A stretch of 64,000 nucleotides of DNA from Chrysoperla carnea (taxonomy: Eukaryota > Arthropoda > Insecta > Neuroptera > Chrysopidae). The notes beneath the pieces are model-generated. The model was not told the origin of the DNA. It searched no databases and saw only the letters and a program-made list of their open reading frames with translations. The position numbers and the translations under genes were made by a program. The DNA is taken from positions 74,986,520 through 75,050,519 of the forward strand of contig NC_058339.1 in the NCBI RefSeq assembly GCF_905475395.1, written 5' to 3'. How positions within the stretch are numbered: position 1 is the first letter of the stretch; each line of letters starts with the position of its first letter. This document shows, piece after piece, positions 11,649 to 25,300 of this stretch.

Positions 11649-14600
11649 CCGCTTATAAACATTATAGAGGAAGATAGTCTACTGCATAGTACAAACCCAT
11701 GCGATTTTCCGATAATTGATGGTTTTCATAAGCTAAATGAGAAATCGGTAATCTAGATTAAAAAAATTGCAGCTTTATATGACAGTTAAATGTATACAGG
11801 GTGTCTTTTTTAAGTTGACATATGCTTGAAACTTGAAAAATTAAATAAATTTAATTTAATTTTGAAAATAAGAATGTGGTAAATAGAATTGATAACGAAA
11901 ATTTTAAATTTATAAAGTTTATTCCATTCAATAGATACCAAAGAAAAATATAAAATTATATGTCAATACAGATTTAAACTGTCATGACAGTACTTTAGTA
12001 CTTAGACACAAATTCCAGATGGCATTGATGCCTGTATACGCGACCTAGTCCTCTATCTTATACTCTTTGGTGTAAGTAATAATAATATGCACAATGACGG
12101 CAAACTAAGCACATCATGTCTCACGTCACGTGATTTTGATCGAAAGAAAAAAATTTGTGTTTTCATTTATAAAATCAGTTGCCAAAATGGTACTTTTTGA
12201 TTTTTTTTAATAAACAGTGAAGTATTAATAACTTTTGAACACAAAAATAAATTTCTTGTTTGGGAGCGTAAAGAAAAATCAATTACACGATTGATTATAT
12301 ATTGAAAGGTATAGATCGGGCATAATTAGATCAGGCAACGGCATGCGAGTTATTTTAAGTCACCATTGTTGCGACTTTATTGTGTGTCATAAACTTTATT
12401 GTGTAAACTTTATCCAAGTTCGCATTGCTCATAGAGGAGGAAGCGAGGCGGATATACGACTTTTCTATCTATCTCCGTTTCTCTAATAGTAATGAGATAA
12501 ATAAAAAAAAAATAAGCAAAAAGTCTGAGGGACTTCTCTAAGTCCCGTTTGCCCATGCCTGGTATAGATAAAATCATCAAAAACCCAACAGATGTCAAAA
12601 CATTATTTACAATTGAAATAAAATTAACTTTTCAGGGTCATTAGCTTCCAAAAATAATTTTCTTGAAGATTTTGCAAAAAAAAAAAAAGGTGTTGGTGCA
12701 GGGTAAATTTTTAATACTTCCTTCCGGTTTTTCGTATCCAAATATATTTATAATATCTATTTGAACATTAGTCAAAAAGTTATCGCTAGACTTTTACGCG
12801 CTAACAGACACTACGCTATCATACAATAGTCTGCCATCTATGAAACAATTTATCAACTATTCCAATAATGTATATACAGATATCTATAACATGAAATATA
12901 ATTATGTTCAAAAACTTCCGATAAAATTCAAAATAATTTTTAAAAATTATTATATTATATTATATAAATAAAAAAGAAATTCACTTACTTTGCATTGAAA
13001 TTATGAAAACATTTTCGGGTAAATGTGAAAACACTATCTGAAAAAAAATAACATAAAATCATCGCCATTACGAAAAATATATTTGAAATTTTGTAAAGAA
13101 AATTTACTTATCAATTTCAAACCGACACCAAAGTAAGAATTGATATTTCAATTTAATATTTTAAAGAAGGTATTCATAGTTTAATATTAATGAATTTTAG
13201 GAAAATTAAACAATGGTTTTATTTTTAGAAAAAGGGACTCAAAAAACATGTAGATTGATCAATAATAATTTTCGGATCAATAATCAAATATATGGTCAGT
13301 TATCAGTCGTTAAAACAGTAGTGTTCAGAAATCATGCTGAATTAATTTCTAATCCTGTCTTGATTAATTCATATGGAATAATCTTGGAATTGAAATTTTC
13401 CTCAATGTTGTTCTTTTCTGTGAATGAAAATTGTTTAACACTAGCTGCACATATTTGGCTGTAGATAGTCAAAAAATTAAATTGATTATTTTTTCCAGAA
13501 TTCATATCTATTTATTCGGATAAATTGGAATTTTCCTGGGTCTAAGTAATCAAATCCCTAGTTTATCAAACGAAAAGGTTTTTTTTTTAGGACTTTTTGA
13601 ACGAAGGTTTTTAAGAAATTTTTACTTGTATCAGAACAACCTTCATAAATGTCTTATTTCATTGATAAATAATTCATAAAATTCATTATCAATATTGTAC
13701 TACAATATTTGAACTCTTTTGAACTACCTACAAGCATAAATCATAACTGAATCCCTCTCCCCCTCCTTAAACGTAATAATTAATTAAATCCACAGGTGTG
13801 ACAAACATAACCAAAATTTAAAATAAAAAATCAAAACACCGATCATTAAATATTTATTTTATTATAAGTATTATTTATTTTAATAAACAGAAAATAAAAT
13901 GTTATTTTGTTTAGGTTAGTTCATAGATAAATAAATTACATAGATAAAAACATATCTATCAAAAAATAAAATAACAAAAGACAGTCGCCTGATCGCCATT
14001 TAAATACAATCATACTGTCATTCAAATAACAAATCAAAAAAATTAATTAATGGAATAAATGAAAAATAAAATGACGCTCACCTTAAAAAATAATAAACAA
14101 ATGAATTTAATTAAAAAACTAAAAAAAAAAACTAAACTACAAACATAATCAAACATAAAAATTAAATGATAAAAACATAAAATAACATAATATCAAATGT
14201 GTTTTTGTGTATATGTGTATAATATTATGATTGAAAGCGTCGGTATGCTGTATCTGACCGTCGGAACATAGCCAAGAATGTTTGTATATGCTGCCTCTCT
14301 GTCACTCTTCAAGCAGGTGGCTGAGTATCATCGCGTCGTGGCGCGGACAACGTCGAAAATAACGGCGCTGTCGTCTCGGCGCTCACCGCCTATTTTGAAT
14401 CATATTATACTATTCATAATTTCTAAAACATTTTAAACAAAACATTCTTTAAATTTTATCAAAACTTAACATGTTTTACTTGATAATGGTTTAAGACTTT
14501 TTAATAAAATTATTTCAGAATATTTTTAAAAAGTCGCCTGTCAAAATAAATGCGTCAAACTTCACAGTTGATTATTGTTGCCATCTGCTGTGAAAAGTGT

Positions 14601-16324
14601 ATTACCCAGAACTGTCAATTATCTTGAAAAAGACGAATTTTTTATGAAAATATGTTAAATTAAGATTGAAATTCTTCTTAATCATTTTAAGACAGTTCTT
14701 TTGTAAATTGATTTTAGTATAGTTCATTCCATTTCGGTTTTTAATGAAATTAAACACAACTAATAAATTATTTATTATAGTCAAAATGGCTACTAAAATC
14801 GAATTTCAAATTCTCACATGACCAGCGGGCCTCTATTCTTGAACTCCTTGGATTGTAGAGTTTACGAAATTTTCGGAGAAAATCACTTGGTTACAAAATA
14901 ATGTTATTTTAAAGTATATTACTCCGAAAAACTTCCCTGCCTCTAAAAATTTCTAAGATACTGGTTAAGAATTTAACTTATATTAGGATTACCACCTTTC
15001 CAGATTTGTTTGGGGCGAGTAAAGCAATCGTGCAGTTTCACCTGGCCCTCAAGATCAACTTAAATCCTCTAGAAACATGTCTGCCCATCCTTAATTATTG
15101 CCCTTTGATCACGAAGAAAGTTTTTATAAGAAGATTCAACGTTTGGTATTCAGAATTAAAATGTTGATGAAAGATTCAAATTTATTTTATTTTTTAAGTA
15201 TTATTAATGTTTTTATGACTTTTTTTTAAATACTGGAATATTTCGCGGCTTCCTGGTAGGAGTTTCTGTTCTCCGTCGGGGGCCGCGTCCCTCAGTTTCA
15301 GTAGCACTACATCTAGAGTTCAATAAAGCTATTTTTTGATTATTTGTTTCATATTATTTCAAGTCGACAGTTCTTGACAGCTTTTATTTTAAATTATTTG
15401 AAGGATATTTTTTTAAATTTTTAATCATGGAAAAGCTGTAGGTACAATACATCAAAAATATTATACAGATTCGTTGATATAATTTAATGAATTTCACTAC
15501 CTCGTGACTTTCTGGTTTATATTTCGAATTCTTGCAACTTTAACCCTAAAGTTAATCGATGTATTACCCGGATTTAATTACCTTTAGTTCTTTCATAAGT
15601 TTGAAGAAAACCAGGGCTAAGAATTTATTGTCGGCATCGTCGACTTTAAACTTTGATTTCAGTTCGATTTAATCGAAACTTTAAGATTACATGTGAAGTG
15701 GTCTATTTCGATGGAACCATACTTTAATGAACAAAGCTTATCGAAAAGTAATCTTTTCGACCGATTTTTAATATCTTCATACATACGCTCATATACATAT
15801 GAATGTAAAAACTGACAGATAAACATTAGATCATGCGCGTCCGTATCTTTACAAATGGCTAGTAAATTCGATCGACTTAGTTATTTGAAGTGAAAATTAA
15901 ATGAATATCCATCGATTAATTTCTAATTTCAAGTGGTAATTACACTTATTTATTAATAATTAATAAACAATTATTATTTTAATCCATAAAAATTAATAAA
16001 TATCATTTATTTTGACTACAAAATTAAACCGACTTTTGAATACTAGGAAAACTTGCGAAACAGATTGCAAATTATTTATAGATAACACCAAAAACTGCTG
16101 ACAATGTTTGTTTTTTGCATAATAAATTGGTATTTATAAGAATAATATTTCATTTGTTTTATAAACCACTAACTGAGTAAACTTTACTTCATGGGCATTC
16201 TTCCAAAAAAATCGTTAAATTTTCATATAAAAATTACATAACAAATTTATAGCTTTTCATTATTTTTAAAAGTTTTGAAAAAAAAAATTATATCTTTTAG
16301 ATATTTTATAACAAAAATAATTAA
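11649..16324. other. Upstream region of the MAGUK gene; no coding gene
   Basis: It is AT-rich throughout except for the patch at 14225-14395 and a smaller one near 15243-15310. Short frames at 12410-12598, 13213-13464 and 14602-14784 have no family resemblance and AT-driven composition, so I do not call them. Confidence 0.5.
14225..14395. promoter_or_regulatory. Locally GC-rich patch, candidate promoter or 5' UTR exon of the MAGUK gene
   Basis: In very AT-rich surroundings this stretch has many CpG (CATCGCGTCGTGGCGCGGAC, AACGGCGCTGTCGTCTCGGC). It lies about 2 kb upstream of the first coding exon, which itself has an acceptor-like site before its ATG. No TATA box or defined start site could be assigned. 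Confidence 0.3.
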
Positions 16325-16373
16325 ATGGTAACTGAAACAATGGCAAACGGTTCGAATGTGACGTGGGATCCAG
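16325..16373 (+). CDS. vari: MAGUK coding exon 1
   Basis: This is the start exon, [16 protein letters not shown], ending one base into a codon before a GTAAAA donor. The split codon G|CC is completed by exon 2. A pyrimidine-rich acceptor (ATCTTTTAG, ending 16300) lies 24 bases before the ATG, so the 5' UTR is probably spliced. Confidence 0.85.
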
Positions 16374-19300
16374 GTAAAATATGTTTTATAGAATTTGTGG
16401 AAACTTGCTTTATGTTGTTTTAATTTTATTGCTTTTTTATATATATATATTTTTTTCTATATATTGTAACTAATTTTCTGTAAATTTTATTTGCTCGTTT
16501 TTGTATTTTAATTTTTTTAAATAAAGTTTATTTTTGATTATCTGTATTAATTTGTTGAGATTTTTTGTTGTTATTTTATAACTTTTTAAATGTTATCTTT
16601 CCTGTTTTCATTTGTGGTTTCAAATAGTATCCTTTATTCTTAGTTTCAGTTGTTTTTCAAGTCTTAAGTAGGTAATTTTACCTAGTTTTACCATGAGTGT
16701 ACGTTAAGGTTGCCACCTCAAAGTTTCGGGAAGTTGGGAGATATTGAAATTGATCTAACTATACCACCAGAGTATAATACTTTTTGATGTTTTGGAAACT
16801 TTTTTATAATTAAAAATTTAACTAAATACGTTTCAAGAAATTAAAAATAAAAACTGCTCAGAATTGTCGAATTATCTGCATATGAAATAAATAATAAAAA
16901 AATATCTTTCTTTACTGAACTCTCGAGAATTTATGTTGGTATAGGGAGTCTCCTGATCAAATCTGGAGAGATGGCAACCCTAGTGTTCACTCTGTGTCAA
17001 TGGGCTTATTTTTGAGATAGATGCAACATTAAAGTAAAAAAAATTACAAATTAACATTTCTATTTTATTAATTCCTAAGTATTTGATATGCATAAATCTG
17101 CCGAACGGTCCAGTTTAGAGCAAAAGTTGTATTTTAGCTTAAAAAAGCGGCCAAAATAGCAAGCATTCTCTCTTACAACGTCAGCAACGAAAAATGTTGA
17201 AGTCAAATAAAAAAAAACTTTTATGCCTATCAAAGTGTCTTAGCATTTATGGGACTAACCATTCAACGAGAGTTTTTTTGCATTAAAAGAAAATTTAGTG
17301 AAATCAAAAATGCATTTTATATTCATTTGGAAAACACACACGTTAGGTTATGGAAACCGAGGGGAAGTTAAAGTAAAAAAGTGGCCAGCTTAAAAAAGAA
17401 AATAAGGAAATTAGAACTTTTACTTTCATTTCAGAAGTGCAACCAATTTTCTGTTTTTCGGTAGACACTTTTTATACGCATAGATGGTTCTTCTCATTTC
17501 TACCCTCCATAGACTAAGCTATTAACAAAAGTCTTAAGATAGTTTCTATATCTTCCAAAAGAGTCCAGTGTTGCATTCACTCTAGTTCCCAAATTGAGGA
17601 CATTTCCATGGGATATTTCTCATCCGAAGATTAAGGAGCTTTTCGAAATTGACATTAAAATTACCATTGCCAATTTGAATTCCACTTATTTTTCTTGCTG
17701 AGAATATTTCCCGCCTAGGGGCTATAGAGCCAACGCAAATCTAAAGAAACAAAATACAGTGTGAGGGAAATATATTGCTATCTTCAAAAAATATCGAGAC
17801 AGCTTCAGGTTTTACGTTTCTACTGATAATCTGATTTTTTTGTATTTGATTTTAAAAAACCGAAAACATTTTTGAATTAAATAATTTTAATTTTTTTCTC
17901 CAAATAGCCCTTAGTCGATTACTGTCATCATTAGAAAATGCTCAAGAACAAAAAGAACTGCCATCGTCTGAAGATGAATTTGTATTTTTAAGTGAACTAC
18001 TAAAATCCAAAGAATTGCATGCCCTAGTGAGTGCTCATAATAAAATTAAGGGTTCAACTACAAGTAAAAAATTTTTCCCATTACTCTCTACATCAATGCA
18101 AGTTATGATGGATGTCCTAGAAGTTCTCGCATCACGTACACATGTCTCAGAAGATTGTAAAGAATTGTTTTTTCTATTACAACGACCACATATTCAAGTA
18201 ATTATTACGCTTATTCTTTTTTTTATATTCGTATTCATGAGAAACGAATATTTTAGGGAATACTGTGTGCTCATGATGCTGTAGCACAAAAGGATTATTA
18301 CCCTCATTTACCTGAAATCCCATTGGAAGTTGATGAAGATGAAGAGACTATTAAGATTGTACAACTTGTTAAAAGTAATGAACCATTGGTAAGTTTTCAA
18401 AATTTTTAAAATTAATTCAAAATGTTTCAATAATTTTATTCAATGAATGTAATTTTCAACGTTAATTACGTTGGTTGTATTCAGGTAAATTTTTTGATAC
18501 ATAATTTGGATATCGTATTATTCATATCGACCAGAAAAATTATTTTATTTGAAATTGAGTGGTTTTGCGTACGAAAATTTGAAAAGTTCGATATTTACTG
18601 AATAACATCACATTATTGACGGTTTTCTAACCTTAAATTTGGCGATAAAACATAACCTACCTGATTACAATTTCAATTAATGTTTGCTTTTTTTTGAAAT
18701 AACTAACAATTTTTGTGACTATTAATGCTAAAAATATAAACTAACATTACGATTTAAACTAATATTTAACAAAATAAATGGACAAAATATTAGAAACGAA
18801 GTTTCGAAGAAATGAAGTTTTGAAAAAATGAATTATCGAGAAATAAATGTCCATTTATCAGTAGTACAGTAGAATCTCAAAATGGCGCTATTGTAGCAAT
18901 ACTTAAATTAGCGAAGAGACAAAAAACAAATTTGAAGTTTTTAAATATTTTAGTTTATTAATTTTCCGAAATTCTAAACCATTCCAAAAGTTTTTGCTTT
19001 TCTAGTATGTAAACTTTTAATTAAGCTACTTAGTGACAATATTTTAGCGCCCTTTCCATGAATTTTTGAGACTCTGCTGTATTTAATTTTTATATTAATT
19101 TTAATAAAATTAATTTACTATATCAATTGTGAAAATAATTATTGATAAAAACATTTACTGAAATTATTTTCGCAATCAGTAACTGAATATCCCAAAAATG
19201 ATTAAAAAAAGAGAAAATTTGAACTGAATAAAAATGGTTACATTTTGATATGTTGCAGTTTATTCCCTCTTAGCAAAAAGTTCCGTTGGGTGTAAGATCG

Positions 19301-22300
19301 AAGAATTCGTTTTAAGTACGAAGAGTCAAAGAATCTTAAACTTTTTGATCGGGTCAGAATCTGGTACTTTTCTCCATTATTCTTTTGAAAGAGTTTTGTA
19401 AGATAAAACTTTTAAAAAACTTGCGGAGATATTTTAAATTCAAATTAGAAATAGAAAATTTTTGTGATATTCATAAAAACATAGTTTCTATGCGTTATCT
19501 TTGTATTTTGTATTGAGAGTATTTGGTGACTTTGGCTGTTTTATTACTTTGCTTGCAAAGACTGGCGCTCAAAGCGCAGAACCAATTGTGGTAAGTTAAC
19601 ACACACACACAGCAATCACTCTGTTTCACATCGCTAAATAGCTTCCATTGCACTACTTTTTTAAACTTCATTAACAAGACTTAAAAATCGTTCAAGGATC
19701 AACAATTCATAATGAAATCAAAATCGACTTAAATATGTAAGACAAATTTTGACCATGTTATTACACTGGAATTTTATGACCAAAATTTGATTTACATTGT
19801 CTGCGTTTACGCAAACTGAGCGATCGGTGATATCCAGCTAGGACCGGTCTATCTTAACAAAAATTAAATGAAGTGCCGGTGCTAACTGAGAACTCGCGCG
19901 AGCTCAGTGCCGCTGAATGCAGCCTTTTTTAATAATTCAAATCATCAAGTATTTCTCATATCATTTCGTATACTTTACAATATTTTTACTGACAACAACA
20001 ATTTGTCTGCATTTCGCTTGCTTCGCTACTTCCTGTTTCTGTATCTATTCAATTATAACAATAATTTACTTTTCTCATTCTTATAAAGTCTCATTCACAC
20101 GTGAGAGCTAAAAATTCCGAACATATTGTAAGATCTATTCCTCTAATAATGGCATCGAAAGAAAACAGTATCTAAACAAGTAAAAGTGCCTAACTCACTT
20201 CATTCAGCCAGCATAAATGCCACGCAGTTTTCTGAAGTGTATAATAAGACTTAGGCCTTTTTCTATTAATGCAATCAAAGCGAATAAGACTGCTTATTTT
20301 TTATTCCTCTCGAAATTTCTTCAATTCCCAATTATCTTACACCGCCTTATCCTCTTATGCGATTTCCTTTTTCTGCTAAATCGATAGGATATGTTCCTTA
20401 TAAATGTCAGTATCCAAAGTAAAACTTGATTAATGTATGATGGGGATGTTTTGCCAGCATTTTTGTATATTTTAAGGATTTATGAAGAATATGCGAACCA
20501 AAGAATGTGTTGAATATGGAAACCAATAAAAAAAAGGTCGGCATTCATGTGAACTGCCGACAGAAGTAAAAACTTAAAACTTTGAAATAAATATGTTTCT
20601 TTTAAATTTTTTAATTAATTATAATACTACTAAATACTACTTAAACGTTTCGCTGAGGATTTGTCTGATATTAATTATTCGGGGAGTAAATGAAAATAGA
20701 CTAGAAACATTTAAAGTCGGCCATTTTGAGTTATTCCTTGAGTCATATTGATCTTAATAACATTACGCCGTCATGCATATTTGTTCTTGTCTTTGATTTA
20801 GAGTACTTGTTTCACCCACTGTTGTAATATAGATAGATATCTGCTAGCCTGTAAGTGTATGCGGTATGCGCAGCGAGAGTTCCGCTGTGCCCTTATCTAA
20901 TACGTATTCTTAATCGTAATATACTGACTATCGTGCATATAATAATTATATATGTGCATTATGATTATGACAAGGGCACAGGGGAACTCGATGGCAGTCT
21001 TCTCTCTCGCTACGCTTACATGCTTTATATCGCATCCACTTACAGGCTTTAAATTTAAAATTCTCGAAACTGTACTGGCTGTTAATCATTAGACAATAAA
21101 GTGTTCGTGTATAAAACAATTCTAAAACCTGTGTGGATTTGTGTGGAAAGTTACTTGACTCGCCTTGAAAGGCACCCAAACGTTGAAGTAATCAGTCTCT
21201 TAGGCAATAGTGAAAGAGAAAATAGACTAAATAGACAAAGTGTTCTATATTTGCGATTTAGATTTACGTAAATAGTTTTTATTATAGTTTACATACTATA
21301 ATAAACTCGATTAGGTGACTATCAGTGGGTAGTTACCGTTCATGATATCTATTCAGCAGACCTATTTATAGTTCCTTTAGGAACTGGTAATAGAATAATA
21401 GGATACAAAAAAAAAAAAAAAAACTTACAGGCTAGCGTTCTCTATCTGTATTATCTGTATGGTTGCAACTGGTGCAAATATGTGTGAGACAAGGACACTG
21501 GACCACAGACAAGGCTAAACATATTAGATGTAGTAGAAACTTTTTACCAAAAAGCATTGTGACAGTTATTAGGTTTGTTCTAATAACAAATGCGTTTCGG
21601 CTTTTGTGCAGGCGTTAGTTAATAAGAGATAAATAATGTATGCCCGCACTAATGTCGACGCGCATTGTTGTTTTGAACAAGTCGACCATTGATAAAAATC
21701 AAAAATACTTATTGATAAAGATCGTTTTCTGAGTTTTTTAGCCTCGGTGCCAATGAGACTATCAATCCTATATATGTTAAATGTATTGAATGGATTTAGA
21801 TAAATGTTTGATGAAATAAATTTCAATGTTATTGATGACTATAATATTGATTTATCGATTGTTTGATTGTATATTGTTTTATAATTTTTAATATGTATAG
21901 GGTGCAACAATTAAAACAGATGAAGAAACTGGTAAAATAGTGATTGCACGTATCATGCATGGTGGAGCCGCTGATCGATCTGGTTTAATACATGTAGGCG
22001 ATGAAGTTATTGAAGTGAATAATATAAATGTCGAAGGGAAAACACCAAATGATGTTCTTACAATATTGGTAAGTACCAGTTCGTCTTCTTCTATCTTCCC
22101 GGCTGTGCTTTTAAAATCCAATCAAATCTTAACAAACCCAATTTAAAACTTTTAAAATTAGTACCAAGCTCTACCAAATAAGATGCCCCACGAAAGCATC
22201 TATATGCAAAAACTGGGTAATGAAACGATGAACTTGTATAAAGAACCTATTCTAAATTTGGATTTGATAAAAATTTCAAAATTAAAATTTAATTTCTAGA

Positions 22301-25300
22301 ATTAGTAATAGATTTTGTAATTGAAAAATTTTGAGTTACAAAATTTATTTTGATTTGTAATTTTAATTTTTATCAAATCATATAATAAAATGCTCAAAAA
22401 TCATTTATTTTAGGAGCGAGTCAAAAAATCCATGAATAACTGAGAAAAATTTCTGCCCCGTACCAAATAAGCTCCCTAATGATCGCACAAACGTAACATA
22501 TTGTTGGCAGACATTGCCCCCACCCCTTCTCCTAAACACCTGAAAAGGAGTATATCGGAAAAATCGAAACTTATTCCGTGTGATTAGATATGTTTTTAAA
22601 CTAACTGTTTTTACATACTTCCGATGCGATATTAGGATTGATTTTCTCTAGGAAAATTTAATAAAGATATCAAATTAATATTAATTTACATTTTTCTAGC
22701 AAAATTCCGAAGGTACAATAACGTTTAAATTAGTACCAGCTGATAGTAAAAACGGTATATGGGAGAGTAAAGTACGGGTTCGAGCATATTTCGATTATTG
22801 TGCATCGACTGATCCGTATATTCCATGTAAAGAAGCTGGATTAGACTTTCAAAAAGGTGATGTCCTCCATATCGTATCACAAGATGATGCATATTGGTGG
22901 CAAGCACGTAAAGAGGGTGATAAAAATATGCGCGCTGGTTTGATACCAAGTCGAGCATTACAAGAGCGACGAATTATACATGAGCGTAGCCAAATAACAA
23001 AAGATAGTAAAGAAGAAGTAGTTGGTAAGCGTTTAATTTGTTTTTAAATTATTATTTTGGTTATGAACAGTTTTTGCAAGAAATGGTTAATCATGTTTTG
23101 TTCGGGTTCCGTAGAATATTTTCAATTTTTAATAATGGCTGTTTGTTAATGAATCTTCTGCTATTAATAATATTCAGTTCTAAAAAATTTGCATACAGAT
23201 TTGTTTTAAATGTTTCTTTTAGAAATACACGAATCTTTCTGGCACAGAAATTTACTCTTTGTACAGGAAAATTAGAGTTTGCTCTAGCCAAATTAAGTGT
23301 ATTTAGCAAGAGCGGATCTACCATTGTGAGTACGATGGGCATGCCTACGGCTGTGTATTCGAGCATTACTCAGTTACTAAATTCCTATCTTATATATTTA
23401 AACGAGCAATTCTTGTATATATATATTTACGATCTTGGAAATGGCTCCAACGATTTTCATGAAAATAAGTATGTAGGGGTTTTTTGGGGCGATAAGTCGA
23501 TCTAACAAGGTTTCATTTATCAGAAATGTCGTTTTATCCGCCTTTTCATGAAAAACTGAAACATACAATGTAAAATAGGACTGTTCCTGGCATCTATTGG
23601 TGTACCAAGGGATTCAAATTGGTAGTTATGTGGAGTTTTAAACGGTTCTTACATATAATGTAAAATAGGACTGTTCCTGACATCTATTGGTGTACCAAGG
23701 GATTCAAATTGGTAGTTATGTGGAGTTTTAAACGGTTCTTATTTTAGTGATAAAATTTGTCTTTTTAAGTAAAAAAAAAACCGAGCAAAGCTCGGTCATC
23801 CAGATATTACATATTAAAGCGAATAAATACACATATTGGGTTCACTAAACACTTAGCTGTAGAAAACTATTCTAACTAAATTTAACTCTATGGTAGTCTT
23901 TTATTTATACGGCAGAGTATCAAAAGTTTGCGCAATCTTCATTAAAATACACGAAGAACATGAGCCTCTATAGTATGTAGGTTTACTCTCAGAAATAATA
24001 TAATTTTTTTGTTGCATCATCTACGGAACCCAAAGTTTATTTGCCTGATCTTAAAATATTTAAATCGTAAAAATTGTGATTCATGTGATGGAAAGTGGTT
24101 ATTATGAATTCCATGAATTTTTAATAAAATCTTTTCTTTGTTTCATCATTTTTCCAAAACAATTTACATCATTTTCAATTTTAAGCAACCTACAAATCAA
24201 TGCAAAATATTCGCAATGAAAAATAATCGTAATTTTATTGTTTTGGCTTCTAACTAGTGGCCTGTAACAGCCGCTATTACGTTGCCGAAAAAGTCTGTCG
24301 AAGGTAAATAATACTGTCCGAACTCTTCGAATTATATTCACTAACGGCGTTGTAGCAGAGAACAGTATGTATCGAATTTCACTTCTAGCCTACACAAGAA
24401 TATAAAACCACTGTGTACAATTCCGGACCTGGGTACATAAGGATCACGAGCCACTTTTTTTTTTAAATTTCATTTGACAGCTATACCAAGAATGCGCTTC
24501 ATTTTCTGTGTCTATGGTTACGTCATAGACCTTTTCATTTAAAAAAATGATTCTTTTTTGTTTCGGAGAGAATGTAAAAAAAATAATGTGATAAAATGAA
24601 AAACAGATATTTTCTATCTTTATCCAACTTATTACTGACTGTCCGAAACAATAGTGAATTGTAATTTAAATGAAAAGGTCTATTAATGACTTACAGAAAA
24701 GAGACAGGCTCACACCTTGTGCCAGAGTGGATAAACAAACTGATTTGTTAAAAAAATATGTCATTTTTCTGCCACGAAATACAAAATATTAGCATTTAGC
24801 TTACCCTGGATTAGTTTTTCGACTAAATTAGTATGCTTATTAGACAATTATTCAATGTCACTATCGCAATTCGTCTCACTTTCCGTATTTTGATAGTTGG
24901 CAACGCAAATCGAATTTCTTTCAATGCTCGAAATACTAATACTTTAAGTTTACGGCTAGAAACTTCGAAAATCGCATTGTAAATAAATTATTCTGTCACT
25001 GAATCGTGCTAATTGTGTAGAACGAAACGACGGTTGTAAAGAATGATTTTTTGACGGCAGTTTGGAGCTCCTGTTGATCGTGGAGCCCTGGGCAAGTGCT
25101 CAGTACACTCGGTAGAAAAAACAGACCTGCTGGAATCAAAAACCACCGATGATATTTCGAATATTTTGCATTGTTTTAGTAGAAGACATATTCATTTCAT
25201 CAACTTTTTTCAATTCTTAAAAATTCATTTATATTTTGAGCTTTTTAATGTGACATGTACGCATGCGTATAATTGAAACGATTAACAGAACATTAATTTT

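Larger units (their letters stand above)
18389..21900 (+). other. MAGUK intron 3 (about 3.5 kb)
   Basis: It contains a pogo-like MITE (18865-19081), a TIR element (20829-21453) and a GC-richer patch at 19795-19925 with the palindrome CTCGCGCGAG. Drosophila varicose has a short form lacking L27, so an internal promoter here is conceivable but not shown. Confidence 0.5.

Noticed and set aside
13213-13464. 83-codon plus-strand frame
   Set aside because: No splice context, no domain and no sign of coding bias; expected by chance in this length of sequence.
23038-23505. 155-codon plus-strand frame in MAGUK intron 5, with an antisense partner
   Set aside because: It begins just inside the intron and its 3' third is a known dispersed repeat; composition is AT-driven and no domain is visible.
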